DNA from: Branchinecta lynchi
Taxonomy: Eukaryota; Arthropoda; Branchiopoda; Anostraca; Branchinectidae
Direction: 5' to 3'
NCBI GenBank assembly: GCA_023053575.1
Contig: JAKZAP010000008.1
Location: 2,939,001 to 3,003,000, forward strand
Length of the DNA: 64,000 nt
Of this stretch, positions 31,428 through 43,330 are shown piece by piece. The notes under the pieces were generated by a model. It saw only the letters and a list, made by a program, of their open reading frames with translations. It made no database searches and had not been told where the DNA came from. Each line of letters starts with the position of its first letter. Positions within the stretch are counted from its first letter, which is position 1. A program made the translations under genes and the position numbers.

Positions 31428-32123
31428 GGTTCCTTTGAAGAGACGGTTGGGTTATTGGCAACCAATTCTGTGTTTATTGTAGTCACTGACGTCAGAATGA
31501 ACGTTGGATTATGGAATGTTTATTATTACTCCGCCGAAATGCCTCATTTCCGTTGGGACAGGTTTTCGCTTATACTTTACTTCCCCCACAAAAAAAAACT
31601 TACCACGTCGGGAGTCGCAACAGAGTCTGCTCATAGAATCCCGGATTCTAGTGTAAGTGCATCTTTCAAGTATTAAGTCTGAGGACACATTCGCTTTTGT
31701 AAGCCGTTGAACTAGCTTTTCTGGAACCAAAAAAAATGTATATAACAGCTTTAGGACATAACTTTCACGGTCACAGGTCCAGTTAAAAAAATTTGAGCAT
31801 CATTGAGATAGAACAAAGAGAAATTCTTGAACAGTTTTAGAAATGAACAAATGTCTCCAATCAACCCTTCTTCAGGAATATTTTTTAACCAGTTAAGCCC
31901 AAACGCATATCTAGAAGAAATTCCAAAACGATCCGGCCAGCGCTGTACAAGATTTGACTGAATTGCCCTTTTTGTCTTGGAGTCTGCATGTGCAAAATTC
32001 CAGAAACGAACATCCCTATTTTGAAAACGTCACGCTCAGGAAAAGAATGCCCCCGTGGCCATGTCCGTAAATGCATTCACCATTCACCATACGTTTCAGC
32101 AGCAGCAAATCGCTTCGGAATGA
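31428..32123. other. Receptor intron, no feature recognised
   Basis: Contains the dispersed segment shared with 27690-27830; otherwise nothing recognised. Confidence 0.35.
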
Positions 32124-32460
32124 CAACAAGACCAAAGGTTCCGATGGGATCCCAAAACTATATTTTATCCCGACAATTAGGTTTTGTCTTCGTCAACAGT
32201 CTTCGCCAGACTCCTTGAACATTTTCACTCTTAAAATTTAGAAACAGATTAAGGCCAAATAGCTAATCATCTAAGAAAACCAAGTTCAGATATGAATTCA
32301 GCATGTGTCTTTACCCCGAAAAGCCCATCAAAACGATCCTGTCTTACTTCTGCGAATTTTCCAGTTTCATTGAAATTCCGGAACTACTTGTCCGGCGAAA
32401 AGATAAAGTTCAAAAACGAATTCAGCGTATCTCTTTACCCCTATATACGCCGCGCCGAAA
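32124..32460 (+). mobile_element. Family A element, left half
   Basis: The left end ACAAGACCAAAGGTTCCGAT then GGGATCCCA is followed by TTTTGTCTTCGTCAACAG, the ACTCTTAAAATTTAGAAACA leader and one diverged monomer (CATTGAAATTCCGGAAC). It stops before the GGGCTAC module. Confidence 0.6.
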
Positions 32461-32879
32461 ACCGAAAATTCCCCGGCGGCCCGCCGACAGTCTCTGGCGC
32501 CTTTGTATTTAATGTTTCGAATTAGGAATAGGCATTACCCAAAACAAAATATAGGGTGTGCTTTGGCGCCAAACGGTGTTCAAAGGGAACCGGTAACCGG
32601 TTGTCGTGAAAATGTTCTCACCGTTCCCCGGGGACTCCTCGGGGAATCGAAGGGAACGGTGAGAATAGAGGGAGTAACTCCACGCGGACTCCGCCTACGG
32701 AAAAGAACGAGAACACGGGGAATTCTTTTAAAATTGACTTTGTTCGAAAAATAAAGATGCAGTTGATGAAATTGGTCTGGATCCACTTTATTTTTGGTTT
32801 TGTTAATTCTGATTCTTTTTAATTAATTTTATATTGAACCAATACTAGCCAGACAGTAACACGAGATTGGACGATGAAA

Positions 32880-33593
32880 TTCCCTGTGCTTTTAGATCTT
32901 ATTTATTTATTTTTTTTTTATTTAACTTCAACTACGGCTTCTAGAGCCATTACACATACAACACATAAAAACAACAACAAAATACATTTAAGATGGCGAG
33001 CCTTCTACGCAACAAGTGTAAAGTTCGCGGTTCCAGACTAACCACACAGGCAACGTCAGTCTCATATGGGGACTCGAAAGAACCACGAGCATGGGGTTTC
33101 GAGAGCGAAGAATTCGGGTCTGGAGAGAAAAGATAGCCCGACGCCGAAGTTCCCCGAAAGAAGGAAGGCCCTCACCCACAAACATGCCAGACGCACTACA
33201 GTTCCATGCAAGTCCGTGTAGCCACCGGAAAGAGTTGTTATATAAAACCCGAAATGTATCTAGACACTTAACTCTCGTGTTACACACCAGTGACAAACAG
33301 TACAGCGGAGTACAGTAAGCTCTGAAAAGAAAGGTCTTAACAGAAGCCTCGCATCTACCAAACCTCCGAATTAATATATTGGCCCTCACAGACAGTGATC
33401 TGGAGAGCGCAGCAACATGAGGCTCATCAGACATAGAAGGAATAAAAGTAAAGCCCAAATACTTGAAAGTTTGCACAAAAACTAGTACCTCACCAGACAA
33501 AATAACATCGGGGATGTAACGTAGGGTTGGCAATGTAATTGTGGAGTTGAACCATCCTCTATGTTCATGGGCAAGTGGGCCCAAATTGTCCAT
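32880..33593 (-). pseudogene. LINE (CR1/Jockey-like) pol C-terminus with 3' UTR
   Basis: The minus-strand frame 33593-32988 codes the post-RT region of a non-LTR pol: FKYLGFTFIPSMSD, SVRANILIRRFGRC, RAYCTPLYCLSL, LYNNSFRWLHGLAWNCSASG, RILRSRNPML. After the stop, a ~110-nt UTR ends in an A-rich tail (AAATAAATAAATAAG). No RT catalytic motifs: a 5'-truncated copy. The frame is intact for about 200 codons. Confidence 0.7.
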
Positions 33594-33599
33594 GAGTTA

Positions 33600-35234
33600 A
33601 GTTTTTGACCCTTGACTGGAATCAAACTCTAAGTTGGTAAACTTTACGATATATATTCGTCTACAACAGCAAACAGGTCTCAAGTTCGTCTCTTGTATAC
33701 GGAAAGACAAAGATGGACTATACTGTGATTGGAGACCGAATTACGATTTGCGCGAAGTGATTGCGTTTCTTGGGGAACTAACATGTGTTCTCGCGTGTAG
33801 GGTGTTAGACGAGACGCACTTTGAAAATTAATGACTTCGACATTAGGGTGTTAGAGCAAGGTAATAAACTAAGTGTATTGGAACAAACCTACACTGCTCA
33901 TAGCGAGCATAATTAATTGTATGAGAGATGGCCTGAGCCGTGTTATGAGATTGTTTGAGAGCTCAATTGGGTTTCACGGATAACTATGCAATTAGAATAT
34001 TGATCGTGACGGGAAGGGAGAAATCTAAATCAATTCAATTAGTTCTTTTACACTCCACGTCTGAGCGCTTGCGCACTTGTTATGCACAACAAAGAACTCC
34101 AGCCATACGAAAATTCGACTCCTGTGACCACATTGTTACAAATCCGGTGCAAACAGAAGCGTTACTAGCCAAAATATTTCGGGGGGACTATCTAACGACT
34201 GCTTTGGGAGATAAGAACGACTATTATTGAGAAAAAAAACGACTGTGTTGACGAAAAATCCGCTGATTTTTACAAAAAGCGACTAAGAACCCCTATTTCG
34301 ATAATTTCGGGGGTACACATAGCAGGTGTGAGCAGTGCCACACAAGTCTCTTTTTATTAGGGGTGCGAAATTCGAAAAATGGACAAAACTGGAGCATTTA
34401 CTTTATCAAAAGCAATATTTTCATTTTTCATACAAAGTTAACTCAAATGCTGTAAACAATTTTTCGGCTTGGCCTAACTTACCAGCTGTGTGGTTACTAG
34501 TATAAGCTGCAGTATGTCCCTATTTCTCATTTTGTCAATACACTGGGCCCTTTGATCACAACTGAAAAATGTGCACTCAAACCACTGTGTACACATGACA
34601 AATTGACCTTTTTTTTCTAAAACACGTCCTAAACAACTTTTCTAAAAATTGTTCTATTTGATGAGCTACAATTTCCTACGTCAATTTTTGAAACCTCCTG
34701 GCCATCATGATTAAATTTTTGCAGTTTTCTTTAAAGACAAGTCATTTAGGGACTCTTAAAGTATTATTCAACGAAAAATATTATTTCTCCAATAAATCTT
34801 GAGTAATTATTAGACTCAAAGAAAAATATTATTTCGCCATTAAATCTTGAGTAATTATCAGACTATCACCCCCAGGTTCACACCTTTCATATGTTTCCAT
34901 TTCGAACAAAATTTCTCTTTTCCTATATCTTGCCTCTAAAAGTGAAAACATACCCATAGCACATATGAAGTCTGATATGCCATTTGAATGGGGACAAATC
35001 TTGAGAGCAAGTCCAAGGCACTGTCCCAAATAAGAATTATGTAAGGACGAAAATAAGAAATTGACAGAAAGATTGGAATACCAAGTACCAGTAATACAAG
35101 TAAGTCTAGATATGCCAGTAACACAGACTAACAACGAAGTACCTTCACCTTGTACAATAAGCTAAACCAAAATTGTCTATTTCCGTTGCTGCATTGTTCA
35201 GGTAACCGACCTTGTAACATAACTGCAAACTCAC
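33600..35234. other. Receptor intron, mostly unique; one small duplication
   Basis: The 34151-34330 part (CAGAAGCGTTACTAGCCAAA with CGACT...AAAAAT units) is related to the hAT-like MITE at 51166. AAAAATATTATTTCNCCA...AATCTTGAGTAATTAT is duplicated at about 34768 and 34824. Later exons of the nested gene may lie here but could not be recognised. Confidence 0.35.
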
Positions 35235-35339
35235 CATCTTTTCTGGGCGCCGCTTCATTTGGTTGAACATATATCCATCTTCATCACTCTGGCTTTCTTC
35301 TTCAGACTCCTCCGATGATGAATCATCCATCTTTTGCTT
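35235..35339 (-). CDS. Second exon of the intron-nested gene, acidic linker
   Basis: A 105-nt exon (35 codons, phase 0 at both ends) after a CCTTTCAG acceptor and before an AGATG/GTGAGT donor. It encodes KQKMDDSSSEESEEES followed by QSDEDGYMFNQMKRRPEKM: a Ser/Glu/Asp cluster with casein-kinase-like character, then a basic run, suggesting a nuclear linker. Its phase is compatible with the donor at 37423, so the two exons probably belong together. No later exon could be recognised towards 34 kb, so the 3' part of the gene is missing from this annotation. Confidence 0.5.
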
Positions 35340-37422
35340 CTGAAAGGAACCAAAAGAAATGCAACTGAATTGGAAATACTGTGTGGGGGGGGGAGCAAAC
35401 AAATACAAGCACATAACAAAAATAACCACTACCTCAGTGTAGTGGATTGAAAGCCACTGCCAAGAATGTCTTTTATTCCAAAATGATTCTGGAAGATTCT
35501 AATCTTTGTTCTTGGAAACAACCTCAGTAGTAAAGCACCCATAGACAGGCCCGTCATTTCACCCAAACGTGGAGGAGTCAGGATTTGCGGATCAGATTAC
35601 TGACCAAAGATATACATTACTAAGATAACCCTCTGAAGGTTTCAATGTTACTGATGGCCAGAAATTGTTGGCCTTTTTTTTGCTCTCTGAAACTGTTTAA
35701 GCACTAAAATAAGAGTTTGAATGGTCCAATCTAGCAGAACGCAAGAAATTTTGTGCATTTTGGCCCAACTTTGCAATTTTTGGCACTGGACCCACCCTTT
35801 CCTGACAATTCTCTTAAGAAAAACAGGCTTGAAACACATTACTTTAGTCATAACTGAAATACTGTGTTCGGCTGCATGTCTTTACTGAGCTGTCAACCTT
35901 CCTGAAAAGAAATGGAATAATACGGTGTTCGGCTGCATGTCTTTACTGAGATGTCAACCTTCCTGAAAAGAAATGGAATATACGCTACTACCGGCAGCAG
36001 TGTACAGTTTGCCAGCATACCTTACATTGGTCCTGTACAGGAGTGCTGCATGAAGTCGCCACCCTAAACTTCTATTTTGGGGAAATGACTTATGGAAACG
36101 AGTAAAAGTTGAGATAAAATTCAGTGCAGTATCTTGAAAGGAAGCTCAAAACCTTCAATTTCTGCTGGTACCTTAGTTTACTTGTAATTATTCAAGGCTA
36201 AGCTGGAAAACACGAAAGAATACAGGCACCCAAGTGATCATGAAGCCACCCACTTTGCTACATGATGAATGCTAGAGGCCAGCTGTTTGGTAAGAGAGAT
36301 TCCTTGACCTATTGCAAATAACAAAATTTGTTGGAGTTTGCTTGATTTTTCTGGGGGTGGCAGCTTCATGATCCAGGGTGGCAGGACCATGTACCATGGC
36401 CAATCTGAATCAAATCTGGCTCAACACAAGCCAAATAATAATAAACAACCAGCTAAACAGTCTAGTACACTAGCCCCTTTTCATGCACGTGCTCAAATGT
36501 CTAGCACCATGCCTGGGTGCTAGACGTTCAAGCACTGTACCTTGGATTTCATGTATGGTGCATGGATTTCAGTATACAGTGAATACATGAAAAACACAGC
36601 TTCTATCATCACACACTGAGCACCAGCTCGGACAGGCCTGCAATTACTGCCATGAATGAGAGAAATCAAAGATAATCCTTATCATATTTTTCATAACAAA
36701 GACAATATGGCTCAACACCTATTTTGTGTTGTTCATTAAAACGCTTGAAGGGCACAAAACAGAACCAAAAGTCCTGAATTATATCTTAAATTGAAGAGGA
36801 GAAGTCCTGCTTCCTAAGACTCAGTGCTTGACCCTCTTGGACACTCCCAGGATTTACAGGCTCAGCAGTAAGTTAGGCTACTTGTTTTTATCAGAAACAT
36901 AGAGATTTGGAGACTTCAAAAAACAAATTTTAGGAATTAGTACCAATGTGGCAAACTTTACCTGATATTAAATTTATTATAGTAATTCCTGAGATAGTCA
37001 TTTTGAGCCAAGAACTGAGTTTTAGGTAAAAGAAAATCTCCTCTTCACTTTGAAGTACTTATTGGAATTTTTGGTTCTGTTTTGAGGCCCCTTGGAGTTG
37101 CCTTAGAGCATTTTAAAACAATGCCTGAAAACAGGTGTAGGCTATTCCTGAAAACGAATATTTGTCCTTTGCTGATAACTTACATGAAATCCAAGGACCA
37201 AGGTATAGTGGTCCTTGCATGGTGCTAGATCTTTGAGCACCATGCCTGAAAAGGGGCTAGTGACCTAGTGTACTAGACCGCAGCTAAATTAGTTAAGTGG
37301 TTAAAGTTTCTAAGATTTATTCTTTTAATGACTTTCCTAGGGGGTGGGTGGTGCCATGGTACGAGCAGCTTCTTGCAACACTCACATGCAATACTAATAA
37401 CTTCCACACCTAAAGTACATAC
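35340..37422. other. Intron of the nested gene
   Basis: Low in the window's repeat families. A 61-bp direct repeat (GTGTTCGGCTGCATGTCTTT at about 35863 and 35924) is the only clear structure. Confidence 0.4.
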
Positions 37423-37926
37423 CTTTGACTTTTCCTTGTTGTGCAATGTATCGAACAAGCCGGCCATTCGCTTTTCGGACTGCTTCTGCACTGCAGCTTT
37501 GGTCTGAGCTTTTGACATAACTCCTGACTTGGCCTTCTCAGTAACTCCAGGCAGCTTGATAGAGGTGCAGGCTTTTTCAGGGTTCTTTGCACAATCATTA
37601 AATTTTGGAGCCTTAGTCATCCTATTTTCATCAACATATTCAAGGCAGTCATGGGCACTCCCAGTAAAAAAAACAATACCTCTATACTAGCCAGGCTGGC
37701 TCTTATCAGCCATGCTTTCATTTAAATCAGTACTTTCAAAATCCTCAATGGTTCGAACAGCAGTTGAACAGTCAATTTCTTTCAGGCCATTCCACCACAC
37801 CCAGGTGATCCGAGGAAGATTTCCACTCGAAAACTTTTCAGCTGAGTACTTTCTTAGGAAGCTAACCGGAACCACTTGCTTTGTGCTTTCATAGTCTTCT
37901 TTAAACAAAATTGCAGCACACGCCAT
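37423..37926 (-). CDS. Unrecognised intron-nested gene, first coding exon with one in-frame TAG
   Basis: Starts at ATG in a good context (CAAAATGGCG) and runs 168 codons to a clean donor (AAAG/GTATGT, phase 0). It is interrupted once by an in-frame TAG at 37687-37689 (codon 80); the same frame is open on both sides. The N-terminal part (VVPVSFLRKY ... ITWVWWNG) faintly recalls the short 'VVPSSW' leader found before BEN-type or DUF4806-like domains in animal proteins, but I cannot confirm a family. The C-terminal half is Lys/Ala-rich and low in hydrophobics. It lies inside the 38.5-kb receptor intron on the same strand, in the least repeat-rich stretch. The TAG may mean a pseudogene, a sequencing error or an unrecognised splice; I found no in-phase intron that would remove it. 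Confidence 0.5.
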
Positions 37927-38547
37927 TTTGTCCTAATTCAAAAATTCAACCGCCGTAGCGCAACAGCAACTTTGATGAAAGTGATGAAAACAAAAATCAT
38001 TACATAAGTGACAAACAAAAATCCTGACAAGAAAAACGAAACTTGATGGCTGATAATCCAGATGTCCCTATGTCCTATATCCAGATGTCCTAACATTATG
38101 TAGGTATATACCTTGCATTTTGTTCACTGACTTTAAGTTCATCTGAAACACTTCTATCTATCCTCGTTTTCATCTGCGACCTAATCTCCAACTCTCTAAT
38201 AATTTGAGTTGGTAGAAATTTAGGTCTTGTCCGCGGACTAGTCTTATCTCAGCCGGCAACGGACAAATTGTGGCATAGTAGCTCTCAGAGGGCAGCTCTG
38301 TCCCTGCGACAAATTACTGTTATTCCTAGAGGCTGTGACATTAGATGAAGGCTAATCGCACGTACTTAAAAGTAGGCCTAATCAGCTTCGAATATAGTTA
38401 TTCACAGGCTGCACTCCGAAAATAGCAACAGCCGAAATAGTTCCGAAAGCTCCGAAATAGTTTTGCAATTCACGGATGCGGTCTTTCTAGTATTTAGTTA
38501 ATAATGTAGCACATTTGAAAAAGTCTTAAATAATCTTATTTTCTCAT
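37927..38547. other. Region upstream of the nested gene
   Basis: Probable promoter and 5' flank of the minus-strand nested gene. No TATA box could be assigned with confidence, and no repeat family recognised. Confidence 0.3.
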
Positions 38548-38632
38548 GTGATGGCCGAGTTGTAGATCCCTGTCGCTCATAGAGAATTTATGCCGCCCGG
38601 GCAAGGCTTCGATCCCTGCTCAAGGCAATATT
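38548..38632 (+). pseudogene. tRNA-like (Ser/Leu-type) head, possible SINE start
   Basis: GATGGCCGAGTTG resembles the A box of class II tRNAs (ATGGCCGAGTGG), and GGCTTCGATCCCTG some 50 bp later resembles a B box. The cloverleaf does not fold cleanly. About 40 bp further is a short stretch with a LINE-C-terminus flavour (TGGAATGCACTGCCAGAAAT reads WNALPE), so this may be a tRNA-headed SINE with a LINE-derived tail. It lies just upstream of the 38.8-kb palindrome. Confidence 0.3.
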
Positions 38633-38814
38633 TTGTCTTTTTGCAAAAGAATCTTGTTATGGAATGCACTGCCAGAAATTCTGCCGTTGCTCCTATAAAT
38701 TTTTACAAAATCAAAAATAATTCAAAGCTCATTACCCTGCCCATTACCAAATACCACAGGTACGATTGTGCTACCTCCCATCCGCTCAGATTCAGGTAAT
38801 AATGTTTGGATGTA

Positions 38815-40001
38815 GGCACTGTCTAGGGAACCGGGAGCCGTACTTTGTGTCCCATGGGCTGCGGAACCGGTAGTTCTCACGGAAACCAAACCATATGAGC
38901 TGCGATTCCGGGATCTGACGTCATTGACTAACGGAAACTTGTGTGTGCTGGCTCCCGTTCCGGTAGTAAGTGGAATTAGCTCACGGCAACTTCATCGCAC
39001 CAGCTTCTCGTCCGGTAGTCTCACGGAATTGTATACTCAGAAGCTAGGAAGTCGGTAGTTCATACCGGAAATTATACAACTGGAGCTTATGTTCTGGCAG
39101 TGTCTACGTGGAATATAGAACTCATGGAATAGTTTGGATGAGAGCTAGGATACCGGGATTTTCACTGACTTAGAGAAAATAACACAAATTTTTACTACCG
39201 GAACCCATAAATTGAGAGCTAAGGTACCGGTAGCAATAACTATTTGATTGAAAATGACCAGCTCACGGACACAGATGGCTATGGGCTAGGGTTCCGGTAG
39301 TGCCAAAAATTAAAATTACAACTCACAGAGGCCTGTCAATATGGACTTTTGAGTCCGGTACAGCTCATGGGATCCAACTTCCATGAGTTTGTAATTTTGA
39401 CACTACAGGAACCCTAGCCCGCAGAAGTTGGGTTCCGTGAGTTAAAAATATTCACTTCCGTTTTCTTAGTCTGCTTGACATGGGTCAGTGAGTTCAATTT
39501 TTTTTTTTGCACTACGGGAACCCTAGCCCATGGCCATCTGTGTCCGTGAGCTGGTCATTTTCATCAAATAGTTGTTGCTACCGGTACTTTAGTTTTCAAT
39601 ATATGGGTTCCGGTAGTAAAATTTTTGCGCATGTTATTTTCTCTAAGTCATTGAAAATCCCGGTATCCTAGCTCTCATCCAAACTATTCCGTGAGTTCCC
39701 TATTCCACGTAGACACTACCGGAACACAAGCTCCAACTGTACAGTTTCCGGTATGAACTACCGGCTCCCTAGTTTCTAAGTACACAATTCCGTGAGACTA
39801 CCGGACAAGAAGCTTGTGCGATGAAGTTCCCGTGAGCTATTTCCACTTACTACCGGAACGGGAGCCAGCACATACAAGTTTCCGTTAGTCAATGACGTCA
39901 GATCCCGGAATCGCAGCTCATATGGTTTGGTTTCCGTGAGAACTACCGGTTCCGCAGCCCATGGGACATAAAGTACGGCTCCCGGTTCCCTAGACAGTGC
40001 C
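38815..40001. mobile_element. 1.19-kb foldback element with perfect 9-bp target duplication
   Basis: Long inverted arms of about 570 bp meet near 39410. Termini are GGCACTGTCTAGGGAACCGG and CCGGTTCCCTAGACAGTGCC. Flanks TTGGATGTA (38806-38814) and TTGGATGTA (40002-40010) are identical, a 9-bp duplication typical of Mutator-like insertion. The arms contain many CCGGTAGT / ACTACCGG units spaced irregularly. Arms are about 90 percent alike by eye. No coding capacity. Confidence 0.9.
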
Positions 40002-40317
40002 TTGGATGTAACCTCCTGACACTTGTTTTCGACGCGGCGCAAGCTGAATTAATTGGAACGAGTTTTCATGAGTCTGTCACTCGACTCGTGACGCGGAAAA
40101 ACTTGTTTTCACCGTCCCGCGTTCAATATTACGAAGGGAATGACATGCAAATATACTCGTGTCAATTTAAGAGAAGTGGGAAGTGAACCGTGCTAAAATA
40201 GATCAAAGAGGAGGTGGAATGGTAATGTGTTCTTCTTAAGAATGAAACAGCATCATAAGACGTTAAACTAAATTACAGTACAGTTTATCGTAAACGGGAG
40301 CGAGTCTTTTCTAACGT

Positions 40318-41853
40318 ATGGAAATAATTTAGACATTTTCAGCTGATCTGACATGTTTCAAACTGTTGAATTTACGGGTACTGGGGATAGAAGTCGATAT
40401 TGCTGTTTATAGCTGCTGTTAGTTGTGAACAGTCGTATCCAACTGTACTTCTTACGTCTATAGTCAGGGTTCGCGTTGGAGACACAGCAGTATGTTACTG
40501 TATACAGCTGTATGTCTTACGTCTAGTCGGGATACGCGTTGGAGACACAGCAGTATGTTACTGTATACAGCTGTATGTCTTACGTCTAGTCGGGATACGC
40601 GTTGGAGACACAGCAGTATGTTACTGTATACAGCTGTATGTCTTACGTCTAGTCGGGATACACGTTGGAGACACAGCAGTATGTCACTGTATACAGCTGT
40701 ATGTCTTACGTCTAGTCGGGATACGCGTTGGAGATACAGCAGTATGTTACTGTATACAGCTGTATGTCTTACGTCTAGTCGGGATACGCGTTGGAGACAC
40801 AGCAGTATTTACTGTATACACCTGTCTGGCGGTGGGAATGCAGCAGTTTCTAGTTGTAAGCAGACGTTTACAGTTGTCAGTGTTTGAGACAGAGCAGCAT
40901 GTCACTGTATATATAGCTGTTTGATGGTTGGAACACAGCAGTATTTAGCCGTAACTAGCTGTTTACAGCCGTAAATGTTTACAACAGCAGCTTGGCGTTG
41001 AGCAAACTGTAAACAAACTGTAAACCTGCTTAGAAAAGGGATGACTGTCAATTAATAAAAATAGTCGAGTAAGAACATTGTATTTACAAAAATAGCAAGT
41101 TGGTTCTATGTCTCCTAAAAGCGACAAAAGCGTAACAGGATCCATACAACCGTGTGTCGATCTGACGGTCTTTTCGGACACGGTCGGCACAGCTGCGAAC
41201 CCAGCTGTTAGGAAATCATTCTTTCACGGCACTTAACACCTGTATCTCTGACAGTTGTACACAGCAACATACCGCTGTGTCTCCAACGCGTATCCCGACT
41301 AGACGTAAGCCATACAGCTGTATACGCCACCTGACAGGTGTATACAGTAACATACTGCTGTGTCTCCAACGCGTATCCCGACTAGACGTAAGACATACAG
41401 CTGTATACAGTAACATACTGCTGTGTCTCCAACGCGTATCCCGACTAGACGTAAGACATACAGCTGTATACAGTAACATACTGCTGTGTCTCCAACGCGT
41501 ATCCCGACTAGACGTAAGTCATACAGCTGTATACAGTAACATACTGCTGTGTCTCCAACGCGTATCCCAACTAGACGTAAGACATACAGCTGTATACACC
41601 AACAGACAGGTGTATACAGTAACATACTGCTGTGTCTCCAACGCGTATCCCGACTAGACGTAAGAAGTACAGCTGTATACGACTGTTCACAACTAAAAAC
41701 AGCTATAAACAGCTGTAACATCGACGTCTATCCCCAGTAGCCGTAAATTCAACAGTTGTAAGCAGCTGTTTCCAACTGAAATCAGCTGAAAACAGCTGTT
41801 TTCAGCTGAAAACAGGTGAGAACAGCTGGAAACGTCTAAATTATTTCCATACG
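40318..41853. repeat. Inverted pair of CAGCTG / 63-bp tandem arrays
   Basis: Left arm: GTATGGAAATAATTTAGACA then five to six 63-bp units (CAGCTGTATGTCTTACGTCT, AGTCGGGATACGCGTTGGAG, ACACAGCAGTATGTTACTGT). Right arm: the reverse complement, ending TCTAAATTATTTCCATAC. Sixty-three is a multiple of three, so three frames stay open and give a spurious 21-residue repeat 'protein'. The right arm continues directly into the LINE C-terminus at 41860. Confidence 0.85.
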
Positions 41854-42318
41854 GGGTAGTCGACACCTGCTTTGAATTGGTTGATATTTTCGGCATTTAC
41901 AACACTTTCTGGGAGATTATTCCAATATTCTACTATTCGGTTTCTAAAGCACCATTTCCAATTTCTTTTCGAATTTCTTACCACTCAGTTTCAATTTGTG
42001 TCCTCTGAGACCGTTGTGACTGAAAGTGAGGACATCAACAGACCTTAATTTATCATAATAACTATGGCAAATTCTAAAAGTTTCGATCAAATCACCCCGT
42101 GGAAAGCTGTAAGATAAACTGGGTAACCGTAATTTCTTAAGCCGGTTTTCATAAGGAAGATGGCGAATGGCTGGCACTGTTTTTGTTGCTCTTCTTTGAA
42201 CTTGCTCAATGGCGATAAAATTCTTGATACAGATGGACCTTGTTGTTACGTAGCCATATTCAATTAATGGGCCAGTAGTGCCTTCAATAAAATAGGAAAT
42301 AGGGAATTGTCCATACAT
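41850..42318 (-). pseudogene. LINE (CR1-like) pol C-terminus, one frameshift
   Basis: Codes IEQVQRRATKTVPAIRHLPY, ENRLKKLRLPSLSY, RGDLIETFRICHSYYD and RGHKLKLSGKKF, the standard C-terminal pattern of CR1/Jockey-type pol. A frameshift near 41947 is followed by RNRIVEYWNNLPESVVNAEN, then FKAGVDYPVWK and TAA. The stop codon lies in TATGGAAATAATTTAGAC, the leader of the CAGCTG arrays, so the array is its apparent 3' UTR. Confidence 0.75.
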
Positions 42319-42324
42319 GTAAAT

Positions 42325-43325
42325 GTCCTTCTCATAAGATTCACAATTCTTTTACTTTTCTTGATAATAGTTTCATAATGCGCTGAAAATTTTAGATCTG
42401 TGTCCGTAACTACCACGATATATTCCATGACCTTGATGACATATTTTAGGGTTCAAACCGGATTCGAGAACAGTACGTGGGGGGGGGGGGTTAAACCTCT
42501 TAACAAGTGCAAACTTGTGGAGGGTGTTGTAGTTACTAGTATTTTTTCAAATAAACCCCATGTATTATCTAAAATCGAAATAACCTAGCCGCGGATTTAA
42601 GTTAGGGTTCAGGTTCAGGTTCTTTTTAATAACAAACTAAATAACAAAATGTACAGAGCCCGGCTGAGAAGACAAATTCGTAATGCACGAGATGGAAAGA
42701 CTTCTTTAAATAAATACAACATTTTTACTTTACTACATGCCATTCATACAAATGGAAATATGCGTATTCCTCCGTCAGCACCCGGTCCCCAACACCACTC
42801 GTTGACACGTCCAGCAAAACAAACAATAAAAAAGTAAAACTAAAAGATAACAAGAACCGAGGAAAAGTGATCTCAGTCCAAGGAAGGATCCTGGACTGAG
42901 TATTCACATTCACATCCCCCAGGTTCAGTATCTTCAAAACCAGGTAAAATAAAATTACGCCCCTGGTCTGACGTTCTTGGTCTGACGTTCCTGGTCTGAG
43001 GCAAGCAATAAGGATCTTGTATCCCGATGAGTAGCTTGCAGACGAAGATGGCGCTATTTTCTGGTTACTGCTTCTGGGGCACACCAGTCCTCTCTCCATG
43101 GCTGTCGCGCCATTCCTTTTCGAGTCGCTTTTTGAAACCCTCAGATGTTTCACTGGTGACAGTTGATTCAGACAGCTTAAGAAACTTCTGAACTGGAGAA
43201 GTATTTTTCATTTCCTAGTCTAATTGTTCCAGCTGACTAATCTTTTTCCAAATGTCTGAACTGGTTGAAAAAGGTTTGGTGGTATTAAACGGATCGTCAG
43301 TCCAGGATTTTCCTTCGGTTATTGC
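42325..43325. other. Receptor intron, no feature recognised
   Basis: Short open frames only; a G-run at 42479-42491 and a CTGGTCTGACGTTC direct repeat near 42965. Nothing assignable. Confidence 0.35.
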
Positions 43326-43330
43326 TGGCA

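Noticed and set aside
40400..41721. Long repetitive open frames of a 21-residue unit
   Set aside because: They are by-products of the 63-bp tandem repeat (63 is divisible by 3) and occur in several frames and on both strands.
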